DNA of 46,373 nt, taken from Rhodocyclaceae bacterium (GTDB lineage Bacteria > Pseudomonadota > Gammaproteobacteria > Burkholderiales > Rhodocyclaceae). The translations under genes were made by a program, and so were the position numbers. The DNA is taken from NCBI GenBank assembly GCA_030682175.1, contig JAUXOM010000093.1:1-46373 (forward strand). The letters are read 5' to 3'. Under the pieces are notes generated by a model. That model did no database searches and had not been told where the DNA came from. It saw nothing but the letters and a program-made list of their open reading frames with translations. Each line of letters starts with the position of its first letter. Positions within the stretch are counted from its first letter, which is position 1. Shown in pieces: positions 32,572 to 39,777 of the stretch.

Positions 32572-32604
32572 ACGGAATCCCTTCCCGGTTCCGGCGCGGC
32601 CGGT

Positions 32605-33264
32605 TCAAGCGATCTCGTTGGCAATTGCCCAAACTGCCGCCTCGACGCGCGAACGGAATTTCAGTTTTTTGAAGAGATTTCGTACATGCACCTTGACGGT
32701 GCTTTCCATGATGTCCAGTTCGCGGGCGATCAACTTGTTCGACATGCCGGCGGCCAGGCATCTCAGGATGTCCGATTCGCGCTCGGTCAGGGTGGCCCGA
32801 TTGCGGCTTTCGCTCTCGCTTTCCTCGCGCAACGCAGTAGCCAGCAGGCTGGCAAGTTCCGGACTGATCACGTTCTGGCCCTGCATGGCGTCGCAAATCA
32901 TTTTGAGGATGTTGTCCGGGTCGTTGTCCTTCAGGATGTAGCCATCGGAACCGGCGCGGATGGCAGCGAGCAGGTCTTCCGGTGCATTCGATACGGTGAG
33001 CATGATGATGCGCGCGTCGACGCCCATGTCACGCATGGTGCGTAGCGTTTCCAGTCCGTTGATGCCCTTCATGTTGAGGTCGAGCAGGATCAGATCCGGG
33101 TCGAGCTGCTTCGCAAGCTCGATGCCTTCCCGGCCACTGGCCGCTTCGCCAACGACGGTGAAACCCTCGACCAGGGCGAGCAATTGGCAGACACCGCGAC
33201 GCAGCAGTGGATGGTCGTCGATGACGAGAACGCGGGTGGTGTCGGGCATGGTATTGGCTGTCAT
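32605..33264 (-). CDS. narL: NarL-type response regulator
   Basis: A 219-residue response regulator. The receiver domain has DD at 16-17, the phospho-acceptor Asp62 in ILLDLNMKG, and a conserved lysine in YILKDND. The C-terminal LuxR-type HTH (LTERESDILRCLAAGMSNKLIARELDI) is complete. It follows narX after 8 bases, and the pair match NarX/NarL, which respond to nitrate and nitrite. Nitrate reductase genes are not in the window. Candidate NarL sites lie at 35128-35150 and 35256-35271. Confidence 0.93.
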   Translation of the reverse strand: MTANTMPDTTRVLVIDDHPLLRRGVCQLLALVEGFTVVGEAASGREGIELAKQLDPDLILLDLNMKGINGLETLRTMRDMGVDARIIMLTVSNAPEDLLAAIRAGSDGYILKDNDPDNILKMICDAMQGQNVISPELASLLATALREESESESRNRATLTERESDILRCLAAGMSNKLIARELDIMESTVKVHVRNLFKKLKFRSRVEAAVWAIANEIA

Positions 33265-33272
33265 GGGCTGGG

Positions 33273-35111
33273 TTACCGATATTTCTGCGGCAGAAAATGC
33301 AGGGTGACGACGGTACCGGCGCCGGATGCGGTTTCGATATCGAGTCGACCGTCAAGGATCAACGCACGGTCGTTCATGATGTTGACGCCGAAGTGGTTGG
33401 CGGGTGTCTTGCGGGTATCGAAGCCCTTGCCGTCGTCGACGATGCGCACGGTAACGACATGGTCGGCGGCGGCGGCGATGTCAACCTGGGCACTTTGGGC
33501 CGCGGCGTGACGTTCGATGTTGGACAGGGCTTCGCGGATGATGCGGATGACGTGCATTTCCTCATTGCCGGAAAGCGCGATACCCGATAGCGCATTGCTC
33601 AGCCGGACCGGGAAACCCAGCTTGGCGGAGAACTCGGTGACGGTTCCCTGCAAGGCCACGTTGAAACCACGTTCGCCAATCCGCAGCCGGAAGGTCACGA
33701 TCAGATCGCGCAATTCACGATAAACGCCATTCAGCCCCTGCTTCAGTTCATCGGCGATGCCCCGGGTATCACCCCCCCGATCCAGACTTTTTTCGAGCCG
33801 TGTGACCTGGATCTGGAGGTAACTCAGCGACTGGGCGATCGAGTCGTGAAGCTCGCGAGCAATCACCGAGCGCTCCTCGAGCACGGCCAGACGATGCTTT
33901 TCCTCGGTGCGCCGCATGTTGATCAGGGCATTCGAAATATGGTGGCCAACGGTCTCGATGATGCGCGCCTTTTCTTGCGTCAAGGGATGGCCATCTTTCA
34001 ACAAAATCGGCAGGACGCCGTGTAGCCGGTCGCCGTCGCCAATCGGGACGGCAATCATGGAACGTGACTGCGCCTGCGCAACGAGTGCTGCTTCGGCCCG
34101 GGTAAAGCATTGGCGGCAGTCGGCCTGGCCGCACAAGACACGCAACTCCTCCGCCGTAAGGTCGCCAGTCACCACATGTGCCGGAAAATTCTCGCTCTCG
34201 CTGATGCAGATCATGCTGTGGCCAAGCTCCAGCGCCTCCTCGACCTCGCGCATTACGACCTGCACGGTATCAAGCGTCAGGTCACTGGCGGAGAGTTGCT
34301 GACTGACCCGGTAGAGCAGTTCCAGCGACTGGTTGGTGCGGGTCAGCTCACGCGTCTTTTCCTCCACCTTGTCCTCAAGGTGGGCATACATGCTGGCGAT
34401 CTCCGCCACCATTTTGTTGAAGGCACGGCCAAGCTGACCCAGTTCGTCAGTGGAGACATGCTCGACCCGAACCGAGAACGATCCCCGCGTAACCGTGGTT
34501 GCGGCCTGCAGCAACCGGGCCAGGGGAAGGATCACTTGCCAGCGCAGCATCCAGAGGGTAAGCAGGCTGATCAGGACGATGCAGGCAAGCAGCGCCAGTT
34601 GAATGACCTGAAGCAGGCGGGCCTTGTTTTCAAGCTCGATCTCGATCAGGTACACAACATGATTGATCTGCTCGACGTAGTCCGGAATTTCCTGCGCTAC
34701 CTGCTTCAGGGCGGATGGATCACCCTCGGCGGCAGCAATTTCGAGCGCGCGGAAATGGGTGTTCCATCTATGCAGGACATCTTGAACGGCGACTACCGAC
34801 GCCGCACCCCGGGGCGCCTTGGCTACGACAAAACGCTCCAGACCCAGCAGGCGCTGCTCGAAGATTTCAATCGTGGCCAGTGCCTGGGGGCGTTTCTCCG
34901 GTTGCAGCAACTCGCTGAGCGTGCGAAAAGTCAGAAAGCGCAACGAACCGGAGACATTCACCGCGTTGGCCCGGCCGCTGATGTCGTCGGCAATTACCGT
35001 GGAAATCGCTATCGAAGCGAAGGAAAGCACGGCCAGCGTAGCCATCGCAATGCCCACTCGGAACAGCACTGAATCACGGAGTAATTGCGAGATGGATGAA
35101 ATGAAGATCAC
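33273..35111 (-). CDS. narX: NarX-type nitrate/nitrite sensor kinase
   Basis: A 612-residue inner-membrane histidine kinase. Helix 1 (about 18-38) is followed by a periplasmic nitrate-binding P-box-like stretch (VNVSGSLRFLTFR, 51-63), which differs slightly from the canonical AGSLRMQ form. Helix 2 lies at about 168-188, a HAMP domain follows, then a GAF-like region with three cysteines (CGQADCRQC, 327-335) as in NarX, then the HisKA_3 domain with His422 (ARELHDSIAQ), and a C-terminal ATPase domain (DDGKGFD). narL follows after 8 bases. Confidence 0.92.
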   Translation of the reverse strand: MIFISSISQLLRDSVLFRVGIAMATLAVLSFASIAISTVIADDISGRANAVNVSGSLRFLTFRTLSELLQPEKRPQALATIEIFEQRLLGLERFVVAKAPRGAASVVAVQDVLHRWNTHFRALEIAAAEGDPSALKQVAQEIPDYVEQINHVVYLIEIELENKARLLQVIQLALLACIVLISLLTLWMLRWQVILPLARLLQAATTVTRGSFSVRVEHVSTDELGQLGRAFNKMVAEIASMYAHLEDKVEEKTRELTRTNQSLELLYRVSQQLSASDLTLDTVQVVMREVEEALELGHSMICISESENFPAHVVTGDLTAEELRVLCGQADCRQCFTRAEAALVAQAQSRSMIAVPIGDGDRLHGVLPILLKDGHPLTQEKARIIETVGHHISNALINMRRTEEKHRLAVLEERSVIARELHDSIAQSLSYLQIQVTRLEKSLDRGGDTRGIADELKQGLNGVYRELRDLIVTFRLRIGERGFNVALQGTVTEFSAKLGFPVRLSNALSGIALSGNEEMHVIRIIREALSNIERHAAAQSAQVDIAAAADHVVTVRIVDDGKGFDTRKTPANHFGVNIMNDRALILDGRLDIETASGAGTVVTLHFLPQKYR

Positions 35112-35127
35112 GGTGTGAATTGGTTAT

Positions 35128-35150
35128 TACCCATTTTATATTTATGGGTA
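35128..35150. promoter_or_regulatory. inverted NarL heptamers upstream of narX
   Basis: TACCCAT (35128-35134) and ATGGGTA (35144-35150) are perfect inverted heptamers matching TACYYMT, separated by nine A/T bases. They centre 28 bases before the narX ATG, which suggests autoregulation. The nine-base spacing differs from the classic 7-2-7 arrangement, which differs by seven bases, less than one helix turn. Confidence 0.55.
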
Positions 35151-35255
35151 TTAGTCTGTATTTCGTGGTATTGGTCGCATAGTGCATCACCAAGACATGC
35201 ACACTACACCGCCTTGATTTTACGTAAATTACTAAATAAAGCCCGGAAGTGCGCA

Positions 35256-35271
35256 TACCTATTATGAGGTA
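35256..35271. promoter_or_regulatory. 7-2-7 NarL/NarP-type site
   Basis: TACCTAT-TA-TGAGGTA fits the 7-2-7 pattern of inverted TACYYMT heptamers with one mismatch in the second half. It lies between narX and the Crp/Fnr paralogue at 35448 and could control either. Confidence 0.5.
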
Positions 35272-35447
35272 GTTGCCTGGCAGCAGCGGCCCTCGCTTAG
35301 CCTTTCGTCATCCTTGATTGCGGTTTAACATCCATTGAAAGCACAACGGTTCGGCGCCGCACAGCTAGTCTGCGGACTTCTAGTGTTCAACTAAAGCCCA
35401 GGCCGGTGTTCTATAAGCAAACAAATGTCGTTTCCGGGAATCATCGT

Positions 35448-36287
35448 ATGCCTCAACCAAACGAAAATCGCATCGACACCGCAAAATTGTTGGCACGCAT
35501 GCCGCTGTTCGACGGGTTGCCGCAAGGACAGGCGGCCCTCCTCGCGGTACACTCCCGGGGGCAATACCTGAGCAAGGGCGAAATGCTGTTCCAGAAGGGC
35601 GATGACGCAAACGGGTTTTACCTTGTTGTCTATGGGCAGGTCAAACTCGCATTCCCCTCGTTCAGTGGCAACGAAAAAGTCGTCGACGTGATTGGGCCGA
35701 GCCAGAGTTTCGGCGAGGCGGTGATGCTGGCCCAGCGCCCCTATCCTGTTTTCGCCCAGGCAATCATTGATAGCTTGCTTATCCATGTCAGCAAGGATGT
35801 CGTCTTCGATCTGCTGGAAAACGACCCCTCCTTCGCCCGCCGCATGCTGATCGGACTCGCGATGCACAATCATTCGCTTGTCCATGACATTGAATCCTAC
35901 ACGCTGCGCTCCAGCGCCCAGCGCGTGATCGGCTATCTGCTGCAGCATTGCCCGGGCGACGGCAACTGCGAAGACCGCATCGACATCATCCTGCCGACTT
36001 CGAAACAAATCACCGCTTCGCGCCTCAACCTGACGCCGGAAACCCTGTCGCGCATCCTCCACGACCTGGCGGAAGCCGGACTGATCGAGATGCAGGGCAA
36101 GTGCATTTCGATCAACAACCCCCAACGCCTGCGCGTCACGCTTGCTGCCACACACATGGACGAGAGCCCCCCTGACGCATCCCGGCCGCATGCGCCTAAA
36201 CGCACACTGGTTGTCGCGCCAGCCAAAACCCGCGCGAATATCCGCTGTGCCAAAACCCGGACGTCGATCACCGAACTGCGGGCCTGA
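35448..36287 (+). CDS. Crp/Fnr-family regulator without iron-sulfur cysteines, paralogue 1
   Basis: A 279-residue regulator with an effector beta-roll (about 20-140), a long dimer helix and an HTH (PTSKQITASRLNLTPETLSRILHDLAEAG). The recognition helix TPETLSRIL resembles Dnr/NnrR-type nitric-oxide sensors that act with haem. It lacks the N-terminal cysteine cluster of FNR. ATG 35448 follows GGGAA; a GTG at 35406 is possible but non-conserved. The 45-residue C-terminal tail beyond the HTH is basic and low in complexity and is missing from paralogue 2. The two proteins share most of their core, for example FARRML and SYxLRSSAQRVIGYLLQHCP. The Dnr assignment is inferred. Confidence 0.88.
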   Translation: MPQPNENRIDTAKLLARMPLFDGLPQGQAALLAVHSRGQYLSKGEMLFQKGDDANGFYLVVYGQVKLAFPSFSGNEKVVDVIGPSQSFGEAVMLAQRPYPVFAQAIIDSLLIHVSKDVVFDLLENDPSFARRMLIGLAMHNHSLVHDIESYTLRSSAQRVIGYLLQHCPGDGNCEDRIDIILPTSKQITASRLNLTPETLSRILHDLAEAGLIEMQGKCISINNPQRLRVTLAATHMDESPPDASRPHAPKRTLVVAPAKTRANIRCAKTRTSITELRA

Positions 36288-36288
36288 T

Positions 36289-36672
36289 TCAGGCGAACAG
36301 ACCGAGCGGATGCTTGGTCATCGCTACCGAGACAATCCAGGAAAAGACCAACACGGCAGCAAACCCGGCAGCCACCCGCACGCGCGGACGGCGTCCGGGC
36401 CTGAGTGCCAGCGACCCGAGGATGATGTACGCAATCAGGCCAAACACCTTGGCGGTCAGCCAGGCATCGACAAACGGATAATGCCCGATCAAGACGGTCA
36501 GTATCAGTGCTGCCACCAGCAGAATGGTGTCGTTGATGTGGGGCAGGATGCGCATCCAGCGCTGGTCCATCAGCGCCGACTTTTTCCAGGCCAGCAAGCC
36601 GCGCAAACAAAAACCCGTGATACTCAGAACCACACAGGCAAGGTGTAAATGTTTAACGAACACATAGAGCAT
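36289..36672 (-). CDS. SirB2-family membrane protein
   Basis: A 127-residue protein with four membrane helices. The N-terminal YVFVKHLHLACVVLSITGF and the RILPHINDTILLVAALIL stretch match SirB2 (PF04247). The two histidines in helix one and the one before NDT are the recurrent polar residues. The molecular role is unknown. It converges on paralogue 1 with one base between the stops and diverges from paralogue 2. Bases 36565-36583 within it resemble the 20-bp motif. Confidence 0.85.
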   Translation of the reverse strand: MLYVFVKHLHLACVVLSITGFCLRGLLAWKKSALMDQRWMRILPHINDTILLVAALILTVLIGHYPFVDAWLTAKVFGLIAYIILGSLALRPGRRPRVRVAAGFAAVLVFSWIVSVAMTKHPLGLFA

Positions 36673-36736
36673 CGGATTCCCACTCAAAATAATGGTAAGG
36701 TTGCGCCCCACTGAGAGGCCGACAGTACATCACTTC

Positions 36737-37444
36737 ATGTCCCATCAACTGGAAAATCATCTCGACATCCCGGCCTTTCTGGTACGGCAGCCCCTCTTTC
36801 AGGAACTGACGCCGGAACAGGTGGCGCACCTCGCCGCGCATTCCCGGGAGAAACGTCTGGCGGCTGGCGAAATGCTGCTGCAGAAGGGCGATAGCCCGCG
36901 CGGGTTTTATATCATCATCTTCGGTCAAATCAAGCTGGCTTTCCCTTCGGCCACCGGCAACGAAAAGGTTGTCGATATTCTCGGGCCGCGGCAAAGTTTT
37001 GGCGAGACGGTGATGTTCATCGACCGCCCCTACCCGGTATTCGCCGAGGCCATCGCCGACACCTTGCTGCTGCATGTCACCAAGGATGCGATTTTCGAGT
37101 TGCTGGAAACCGACCCATCCTTCGCCCGCCGGATGTTGGCCAGCATGTCGATGCGCCTGCACACACTGATGCGCGACGTCGAATCATATTCCTTGCGTTC
37201 CAGTGCCCAGCGCGTCATCGGCTATCTGCTGCAGCATTGCCCGAACCAGGGTAACGGTGCTTGTGTCGGCAGCGTCGAGATTACCCTGCCCACTTCCAAG
37301 CAGATCATTGCCTCGCGACTCAACCTGACGCCGGAAACCCTGTCGCGCATCTTTCGCGATCTCGCCGAGGCGAAACTGATCAGCGTGCAATCGCGACGCG
37401 TCACCATCAATGATTTCAAGCGGCTGCGCGAATACGATTTTTGA
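36737..37444 (+). CDS. Crp/Fnr-family regulator without iron-sulfur cysteines, paralogue 2
   Basis: A 235-residue close paralogue of the regulator at 35448, with a similar beta-roll (EMLLQKGDSPRGFYIIIFGQIKLAFPSATGNEKVVDILGP), dimer helix and HTH (NLTPETLSRIFRDLAEA). No cysteine cluster is present at the N-terminus, so it is not an oxygen-sensing FNR; Dnr/NnrR-like control of nitric-oxide genes is the best guess. ATG 36737 gives the natural length; a GTG at 36692 would overlap the divergent SirB2 gene. Its last 29 bases overlap the 3' end of the convergent membrane protein gene. Confidence 0.9.
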   Translation: MSHQLENHLDIPAFLVRQPLFQELTPEQVAHLAAHSREKRLAAGEMLLQKGDSPRGFYIIIFGQIKLAFPSATGNEKVVDILGPRQSFGETVMFIDRPYPVFAEAIADTLLLHVTKDAIFELLETDPSFARRMLASMSMRLHTLMRDVESYSLRSSAQRVIGYLLQHCPNQGNGACVGSVEITLPTSKQIIASRLNLTPETLSRIFRDLAEAKLISVQSRRVTINDFKRLREYDF

Positions 37445-38702
37445 AGGACAAGTAGGCACGTAGCGCACCTGCCAGATTGACCCCCAGCCCGGCGCAGGCC
37501 AGCGCAAATACCACCCCGGCCGGACGCGCCAGCGACGGCAGCCAGACCGCCGCCAGCAGGAAGGCCAGCGCGGCCAGATGCAGGTAAAACTGGCGGCGCA
37601 TGATGCGCTCGGGAATCATCTGGTTCATGGTCGGCGGCAGGGTCGCCAAACCGCACAGCCGTTGCAGATGCAGCCAATTGAGAAACGGTACGATCTTGTA
37701 GAGCATGCCATTGATGGCGGTGACAAAAACCCCCACCACGGCGAGCAAGCCGAGCCACACGGCGGCACGCGGATCATTGCCGATCTGCGGCAGCGCGATA
37801 AACAGCATGGCCGAAAACAGGAGCGCGATTAGCGACAGCATGGCGGTACAGAAAAACAGCAAGCTGGTATCCCTGACCTTGCGCCGCCGGCGACTTTGCA
37901 GATACAGGGTTGTGCCGGCAAACAGCCCGGCCGTTCCCAAGCCCCCCAGCAAGACGGGTTGGCGCCAGCCATCCGGGAAGCCGAAGAGTTGCAGCGACCA
38001 CACCAGCAGCAGCGCCAACAACAACCAGGGCACCCCGCGTGCCAGCCAGCCCGGATAAGCCGGCGTCAGCTGAAACATCGGCACGACGAAATAGGCAACG
38101 CCCGCCAGCAGCATCAGCCCCCAGCCACCGAGCCCCCAGGCGGCATGCACGTCGGTCAAAGCCAGCAGCGGCAGATCAGTCGGGTACGCCAGTCCATAAG
38201 CCAGCGTCACCCCCAGGCCCAGGGTCGACAGCAAGCCGATCAGGGCGATACGCAGCGCAACAATGGTGGCGCCCTGCGCCGGCGTGCGTACCAGCGCCAC
38301 ACCGACCACCACCGCGTAAAAAACGAGCGACGCGGTAAATCCCAGGCTCGCTGCAATGAAAAGCAACGGGTGCTGAGTCAGGAAGGCCGCTACCAACAGG
38401 CTGACCGCAATGATCAGCAGTGGATGCACCCAGGCCGCCACCCGCCGCGGCTGCCAGATATTGCCTCCGGTCGCCACCGGCACGAACTGCAACAAGGCAC
38501 CGCACATTGCCTGCAACATGAAACCGGCAACCAGCAGATGTGTGCCCGCCAGCGCCCCTGGCGTCCAGCGTGAAGCCAGCATGTCTTCCCCCATGAATGC
38601 CAGCAACAACCCGGCCGCGACGCCAAACCACGGCGCCGTCAGGAAAAACCGGTAGGGCACCGAAATCGGGGGCGCCTGTTCGAAGGAAAGGTTCTGATGC
38701 AC
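37416..38702 (-). CDS. polytopic membrane protein, possibly NnrS- or haem-copper-oxidase-like
   Basis: About 428 residues with roughly twelve predicted membrane helices. Histidines recur at helix ends (GTHLLVAGFMLQ, AWVHPLL, TDVHAAWGLGGWGLMLLAGVAYFVVPMF, LNWLHLQRL, FYLHLAAL), a pattern suggestive of haem or metal ligands as in the NnrS and haem-copper oxidase subunit I families. I cannot name the family firmly. GTG 38702 is chosen because the sequence becomes protein-like from HQNLSFEQAP; the frame upstream runs through repeat B and into the DUF2249 gene. AGGA lies only a few bases upstream, so the start is uncertain. Context with hemerythrin, DUF2249 and an FNR box suggests a role in nitric oxide or low-oxygen stress. 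Confidence 0.75.
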   Translation of the reverse strand: MHQNLSFEQAPPISVPYRFFLTAPWFGVAAGLLLAFMGEDMLASRWTPGALAGTHLLVAGFMLQAMCGALLQFVPVATGGNIWQPRRVAAWVHPLLIIAVSLLVAAFLTQHPLLFIAASLGFTASLVFYAVVVGVALVRTPAQGATIVALRIALIGLLSTLGLGVTLAYGLAYPTDLPLLALTDVHAAWGLGGWGLMLLAGVAYFVVPMFQLTPAYPGWLARGVPWLLLALLLVWSLQLFGFPDGWRQPVLLGGLGTAGLFAGTTLYLQSRRRRKVRDTSLLFFCTAMLSLIALLFSAMLFIALPQIGNDPRAAVWLGLLAVVGVFVTAINGMLYKIVPFLNWLHLQRLCGLATLPPTMNQMIPERIMRRQFYLHLAALAFLLAAVWLPSLARPAGVVFALACAGLGVNLAGALRAYLSFKNRIRAAA

Positions 38703-38724
38703 GTCCTGCGCAGCGTCAGCCGCA

Positions 38725-38755
38725 GCCTTGCCGCCGGGCCGCCCCAAGGCAAGGC
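38725..38755 (+). repeat. constant-loop hairpin repeat, copy B
   Basis: The stem GCCTTGCC/GGCAAGGC encloses GCCGGGCCGCCCCAA, the same loop as copies C and D. It lies 23 bases before the putative GTG start of the polytopic membrane protein, antisense to it. Confidence 0.85.
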
Positions 38756-38900
38756 CGTAGGCCGCAGGACAGCCGAAGGCTGGTTCCGCGCAGCGGAATG
38801 CGACTTTGTCGCACACAAGGCGGCACGCGGCGCCAGCCGCAATCCGCTCCCCAGCGTGAGCGGGGGCGCGCCGTAATAGATGAGCATAGCGAGCGATAGT

Positions 38901-38938
38901 CACCTCCCCCGCGAGGGGGAGGTAGGGAGGGGGTGGGC
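38901..38938 (+). repeat. CCTCCCC-GGGGAGG hairpin repeat, copy 2
   Basis: TCACCTCCCCC, a four-base loop, GGGGGAGG and then GGGAGGGGGTGGG follow each other. It begins right at the 3' end of the DUF2249 gene and could weaken read-through into the next gene of the operon. Confidence 0.6.
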
Positions 38939-39184
38939 CTAAACAGCATGCCGGATGCTGATTTCGTGCGTACCGTCGTCGCGGACCGTTTCCTGCCAGA
39001 CGAAACCATTGTTGCGCAGGACATTGAGCAGGGGCACCGGGTGGCAATACACCAGCAACACCAGTTCGCCATCCGCCGGCAGGGAATCCAGGGCAGCGAG
39101 CGTCTGTTCGAGAGGTTCCGGCGGCTGCAACTCGCGACCGTCGATCACCTGACTGGCTGGAGAAGTCAGTTTTTCGTTTGACAC
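38939..39184 (-). CDS. DUF2249 domain protein
   Basis: An 81-residue cytoplasmic protein fitting the DUF2249 pattern: VIDGRELQPPEPLEQTLAALDSLPADGELVLLVYCHPVPLLNVL, then FVWQETVRDDGTHEISIRH. Such proteins share the SirA/TusA-like fold and are often encoded with hemerythrins in denitrifiers. Its start overlaps the end of the hemerythrin gene by 19 bases, so the two are translationally coupled. Confidence 0.87.
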   Translation of the reverse strand: MSNEKLTSPASQVIDGRELQPPEPLEQTLAALDSLPADGELVLLVYCHPVPLLNVLRNNGFVWQETVRDDGTHEISIRHAV

Positions 39185-39627
39185 CCGGGCACCAGGCTTT
39201 CTTGAAGCTGTGCAGCGAGCCCTTCAGACTGTGCTGCCAGCGAACGATCGCACATCGGATAAAGGATGTTCTCTTCTTTCAGGTTGTGTTGTTGCATGAA
39301 CACCAGCAGCGTCTCGGCAGCTCCGGCGAAGGCTTCACCTTCCTGTGCCGTCTGCGCACTGCGCATCTGCCCGAGCAACTCGCGCATGCGGGCATGCTCG
39401 CTACGCATCATCTGGGTTGGCCCGCCCGCCATGCCGGTAGCCGCTTCGAAGGCCGGGAACAATACGGCTTCCTCGGTGCGGAAATGATCTTCAATGGCAT
39501 CACCCAGGCGGCCCAGCAGCACCTGGCATTGCGGCCAGTTGCTTGCTGCCGCGGCAGCCTCGGCAGCAACGAACAGGTCATCGCAATGCTTATGGTGGTG
39601 ACGCAAAGGCTCGGTCAACATGTTCAT
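39166..39627 (-). CDS. hemerythrin-like domain protein
   Basis: A 153-residue helical-bundle protein with the histidine and acidic residues of a hemerythrin di-iron site: EPLRHHHKHCDDLF, DHFRTEEAVLFP, RSEHARMRELL and QQHNLKEENILYPMCD. Such YtfE/hemerythrin-like proteins react with oxygen or nitric oxide or repair iron centres. A perfect FNR-type box lies 60 bases upstream. The stop lies within the DUF2249 gene. It is likely the first gene of a three-gene operon with DUF2249 and the polytopic membrane protein. Confidence 0.9.
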   Translation of the reverse strand: MNMLTEPLRHHHKHCDDLFVAAEAAAAASNWPQCQVLLGRLGDAIEDHFRTEEAVLFPAFEAATGMAGGPTQMMRSEHARMRELLGQMRSAQTAQEGEAFAGAAETLLVFMQQHNLKEENILYPMCDRSLAAQSEGLAAQLQESLVPGCQTKN

Positions 39628-39686
39628 GGCTGCTTACGGGTGAATGACAGGACAATTCATTCTCTTCCCAGTAAGCGTCGCAAGCC

Positions 39687-39700
39687 TTGATGTGCATCAA
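39687..39700. promoter_or_regulatory. perfect FNR/DNR box upstream of hemerythrin operon
   Basis: TTGATGTGCATCAA is a perfect TTGAT-N4-ATCAA palindrome. Its centre is 66 bases before the hemerythrin ATG, so a class II promoter (site at -41.5) would start transcription about 25 bases before the ATG. FNR and the two Crp/Fnr paralogues encoded nearby are all candidates to bind it. Confidence 0.85.
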
Positions 39701-39777
39701 GGGCGCGGCCTCCATGAACCCCGAATCCAGTTGTCGAAGCCCGCCAGTCAAGCGCCTGAACCGCGCGCGCCGGTGCT

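Larger units (their letters stand above)
35112..35447. promoter_or_regulatory. divergent regulatory region between narX and the first Crp/Fnr paralogue
   Basis: About 335 bases without a gene, AT-rich near narX. Two inverted pairs of NarL-type heptamers (TACYYMT) are described as separate entries. Weak TTGAT half-sites are present (for example from 35215 and 35311), but no full FNR box. Confidence 0.6.
38703..38938. other. repeat-filled gap in the hemerythrin operon
   Basis: 236 bases between the DUF2249 gene and the polytopic membrane protein gene contain hairpin copy B (38725-38755), a GC-rich stretch with small palindromes, CGCAATCCGC, and the CCTCCCCC-GGGGGAGG hairpin (38903-38922). The same parts in the same order lie at 18018-18160. 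No gene is seen. Confidence 0.65.

Noticed and set aside
35311-35325. TTGATTGCGGTTTAA as an FNR box.
   Set aside because: The second half-site has too many mismatches to ATCAA.
36565-36583. Motif-like GTCCATCAGCGCCGACTTT inside the SirB2 gene.
   Set aside because: It encodes KSALMDQ in a region where the family allows similar residues, so it is not counted as a true copy.
38703-39047. Longer N-terminus for the polytopic membrane protein.
   Set aside because: The frame crosses repeat sequence and the DUF2249 gene, and its translation is not membrane-like.
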